A stretch of 43,024 nt of DNA from Xenorhabdus mauleonii (GTDB taxonomy: Bacteria; Pseudomonadota; Gammaproteobacteria; Enterobacterales; Enterobacteriaceae), in assembly GCF_900113945.1 (NCBI RefSeq), contig NZ_FORG01000028.1:1-43024 (forward strand), given 5' to 3'. Every line of letters starts with the position of its first letter. Position 1 is the first letter of the stretch. Shown one piece after another: positions 41,612 to 43,024 of the stretch. Under the pieces are notes generated by a model. It was given only the letters and a program-made list of their open reading frames with translations, was not told the DNA's origin and made no database searches. The position numbers were made by a program, and so were the translations under genes.

Positions 41612-42415
41612 ATGGCAAAAAACGAATATCTACCGTTCGGTCTCGCAGACGGGGCGAACGTATTATCAAACGCGGAATACGGCAAACTAGCAGCCCGCAC
41701 TAACGGCTTTAGCTCCGGTGTGGCTAAGTCGCAAGAGCTGAATAAAGTTTGGCGGCAAGCATCCGTGATTGCGAGTGTTGTCGCGCAGTTTATTGCGGAA
41801 ACAACAGGAAAGGATGTATTAGACGATGGGAATTTAACGGCATTGCAAGATGGATTATTAAAGGCTTTACGGGAGACTGTTAGCTCTAATGTCCCAGCAG
41901 CGACGTTGAATGTTGCAGGTATTACTAAACTAAGTAATGAAACTAATAGTTATGTTGAAGATATGGCAGCAACACCGAAGTCAGTTAAATATGTTAATGA
42001 TAATGCTAATGGCCGGCTCGAAAAATCGAAGAACGGGGCGGATATTCCCAATAAGAATGAGTTTGTGAAAAACCTTGGTTTATTGAATCCCGCTACCGCG
42101 CTTTTGTCTTCCCCGGGTTACATCATATTGCCAACGATGGCTAATAACGGACAAAACGTACTCATCATTCAATGGATGACCGTTAGTGTGGCGAAATCGA
42201 ACGGGCTAACTATGGCTACGGCGCTTACTCAGTGGCCAATCCCGTTCCCAACCGTGTGCATGTCCGCTGTATCCGCTCTCAGCAACACGACAACGTATCT
42301 GCTATACCGCAATTCTGTAATTTCAACAGAAATTATTGACCGTGCCACAATATTGGTTGGCAGTGGATATTCTGCATCAGAATCGTATGTCACTGTTTGG
42401 GGAGTAGGTTATTGA
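41612..42415 (+). CDS. Tail fibre protein (receptor binding)
   Basis: 267 residues. N-terminal attachment part (EYLPFGLADGANVLSNAEYG), a helical mid-part, an AGITKLSNETNSYVEDMAAT phage tail-repeat (DUF3751-like collar) and a C-terminal gp53-like tip (VSVAKSNGLTMATALTQWPI, ESYVTVWGVGY). Short for a fibre, so the tip may be swapped by recombination. It is followed directly by its assembly gene. Confidence 0.87.
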   Translation: MAKNEYLPFGLADGANVLSNAEYGKLAARTNGFSSGVAKSQELNKVWRQASVIASVVAQFIAETTGKDVLDDGNLTALQDGLLKALRETVSSNVPAATLNVAGITKLSNETNSYVEDMAATPKSVKYVNDNANGRLEKSKNGADIPNKNEFVKNLGLLNPATALLSSPGYIILPTMANNGQNVLIIQWMTVSVAKSNGLTMATALTQWPIPFPTVCMSAVSALSNTTTYLLYRNSVISTEIIDRATILVGSGYSASESYVTVWGVGY

Positions 42416-42416
42416 A

Positions 42417-42848
42417 ATGAGAAATGTTAATTTTGTATACAGCCCGTCTGATAACGCTATCTATCCGTTAGAGTTGAAACCACTCTACCTCAACGCAGGA
42501 ACGTGGCCTAATGATACTAAACCGATTTCGGATGAAACAGCGCGGGAATTTAAAAATCATGCACCAGATGGGAAAGTGATGATCGCCGGTGGCGATGGTC
42601 TGCCAACATGGGGAGATATCCCGCCGCCGACACCGGAACAAGTACAGCAACAAGCCGAAGCAGAAAAACTGTCTTTGATGTCACAGGCCACCAATGCCAT
42701 TGCCCCGCTGCAATACGCTGTTGACCTCAAAATGACAACGGATGGAGAGCAGGCAGCACTGACAGCGTGGAAAAAATACTGTGTACTATTAAACCGGGTA
42801 GACTGTTCGGCAGCACCGGATATTGACTGGCCTAAAGCGCCAGAATGA
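42417..42848 (+). CDS. tfa: Tail fibre assembly protein (Tfa)
   Basis: 143 residues. NVNFVYSPSDNAIYPLELKP, the middle GDGLPTWGDIPPPTPEQVQQ, and the conserved end LTAWKKYCVLLNRVDCSAAPDIDWP are the Caudo_TAP/Tfa family. It is a chaperone for the fibre tip. It ends 26 bases before a convergent second tfa gene. Confidence 0.92.
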   Translation: MRNVNFVYSPSDNAIYPLELKPLYLNAGTWPNDTKPISDETAREFKNHAPDGKVMIAGGDGLPTWGDIPPPTPEQVQQQAEAEKLSLMSQATNAIAPLQYAVDLKMTTDGEQAALTAWKKYCVLLNRVDCSAAPDIDWPKAPE

Positions 42849-42853
42849 TTGTT

Positions 42854-42872
42854 AGGGGCACGATGCCCCTTT
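42854..42872. terminator. Bidirectional hairpin between convergent tfa genes
   Basis: AGGGGCA (42854-42860), loop CGA, TGCCCCT (42864-42870), followed by TT. It lies six bases after the tfa stop, between two convergent tfa genes. Few T residues, so termination strength is uncertain. Confidence 0.6.
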
Positions 42873-42874
42873 GC

Positions 42875-43024
42875 TTATTTCGGCTGCTCCGGCCATTGGA
42901 TATCGGGTGCGGCGGCGGTATCGACAGCTTCAAGCAACTCAAAGTAATCCAGCCAGGCGTTTAACCGCGCTTTTTCACCATCCGTGATGCGGCCTAATAA
43001 TAATTTTGATTGCAGCATGCGGGT
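42875..43024 (-). CDS. Second, inverted tfa gene (C-terminus only, runs off window)
   Basis: 49 codons plus stop on the minus strand from the window edge: LLGRITDGEKARLNAWLDYF, then ELLEAVDTAAAPDIQWPEQPK. The end aligns with the Tfa at 42417 (LTAWKKYCVLLNRVDCSAAPDIDWPKAPE) though diverged. Convergent tfa copies flanking swapped fibre tips are typical of invertible fibre segments such as Mu G and P1 C. The rest, and any invertase gene, lies beyond the window. Confidence 0.85.
   Translation of the reverse strand, partial: TRMLQSKLLLGRITDGEKARLNAWLDYFELLEAVDTAAAPDIQWPEQPK

Noticed and set aside
1..43024. tRNA genes, rRNA or insertion sequences
   Set aside because: No cloverleaf, rRNA core or transposase was recognised; the boxA match is part of a phage leader, not an rrn operon.

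Overview
The window is most of a temperate, contractile-tailed (myovirus-type) prophage of a gammaproteobacterium. It starts inside the integrase gene at the left edge and ends inside a second tail-fibre-assembly gene at the right edge, so neither attachment site is visible. Moderate base composition, the mix of gene families (P22-like mnt/arc/ant logic, Q antiterminator, pinholin plus SAR endolysin, STY1053-type head protein) and the style of the cargo genes suggest Enterobacterales, perhaps Morganellaceae such as Xenorhabdus, Photorhabdus or Proteus. That host assignment is inference.

Left arm (1-12070), read mostly leftward: integrase with a coupled DUF4224 gene, SNF2-type helicase, a BRO-N antirepressor-like gene facing an Arc-type repressor across three near-identical operators, a second Arc-type gene, VRR-NUC nuclease, ANR-family regulator, family A DNA polymerase, a DUF2815 ssDNA-binding protein, a DUF2800 nuclease-like protein and several small unknown genes. 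A rightward AT-rich membrane-protein gene (6965-7687) interrupts this block. The arm appears to be driven by a lambda-PL-like promoter (12041-12070) followed by a consensus boxA and a leader of about 600 nt without an obvious gene.

Immunity and rightward early region (12094-16758): CI-like repressor with S24 peptidase fold, PR/OR, Cro-like protein, a primase/RepA-type ATPase, an iteron-like origin candidate (15261-15458), a CoiA-like nuclease, a Q-type antiterminator and its downstream terminator.

Lysis and cargo (17092-19542): dual-start pinholin candidate, SAR endolysin, an overlooked 36-residue membrane ORF coupled to both neighbours, Rz with nested Rz1, an Acb2-like anti-CBASS protein, and on the opposite strand a striking C2H2 zinc-finger/low-complexity gene split by a single in-frame stop.

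Morphogenesis (19742-42848): TerS, TerL, DUF1073 portal, minor head protein, DUF2213 protease/scaffold, cement, DUF2184 capsid, connectors, DUF3383 sheath, DUF3277 tube, tail chaperone with a -1 frameshift site, tape measure, baseplate, spike, wedge, gp47-like J, DUF2612, tail fibre and Tfa. The baseplate genes are interrupted at 34568-37674 by a secreted DUF4431 cargo gene and a P22 immI-like module (RHH repressor, divergent Arc-like protein, KilA-N/AP2 antirepressor, and a duplicated antirepressor C-terminus). An oppositely oriented second tfa at the right edge suggests an invertible tail-fibre segment.
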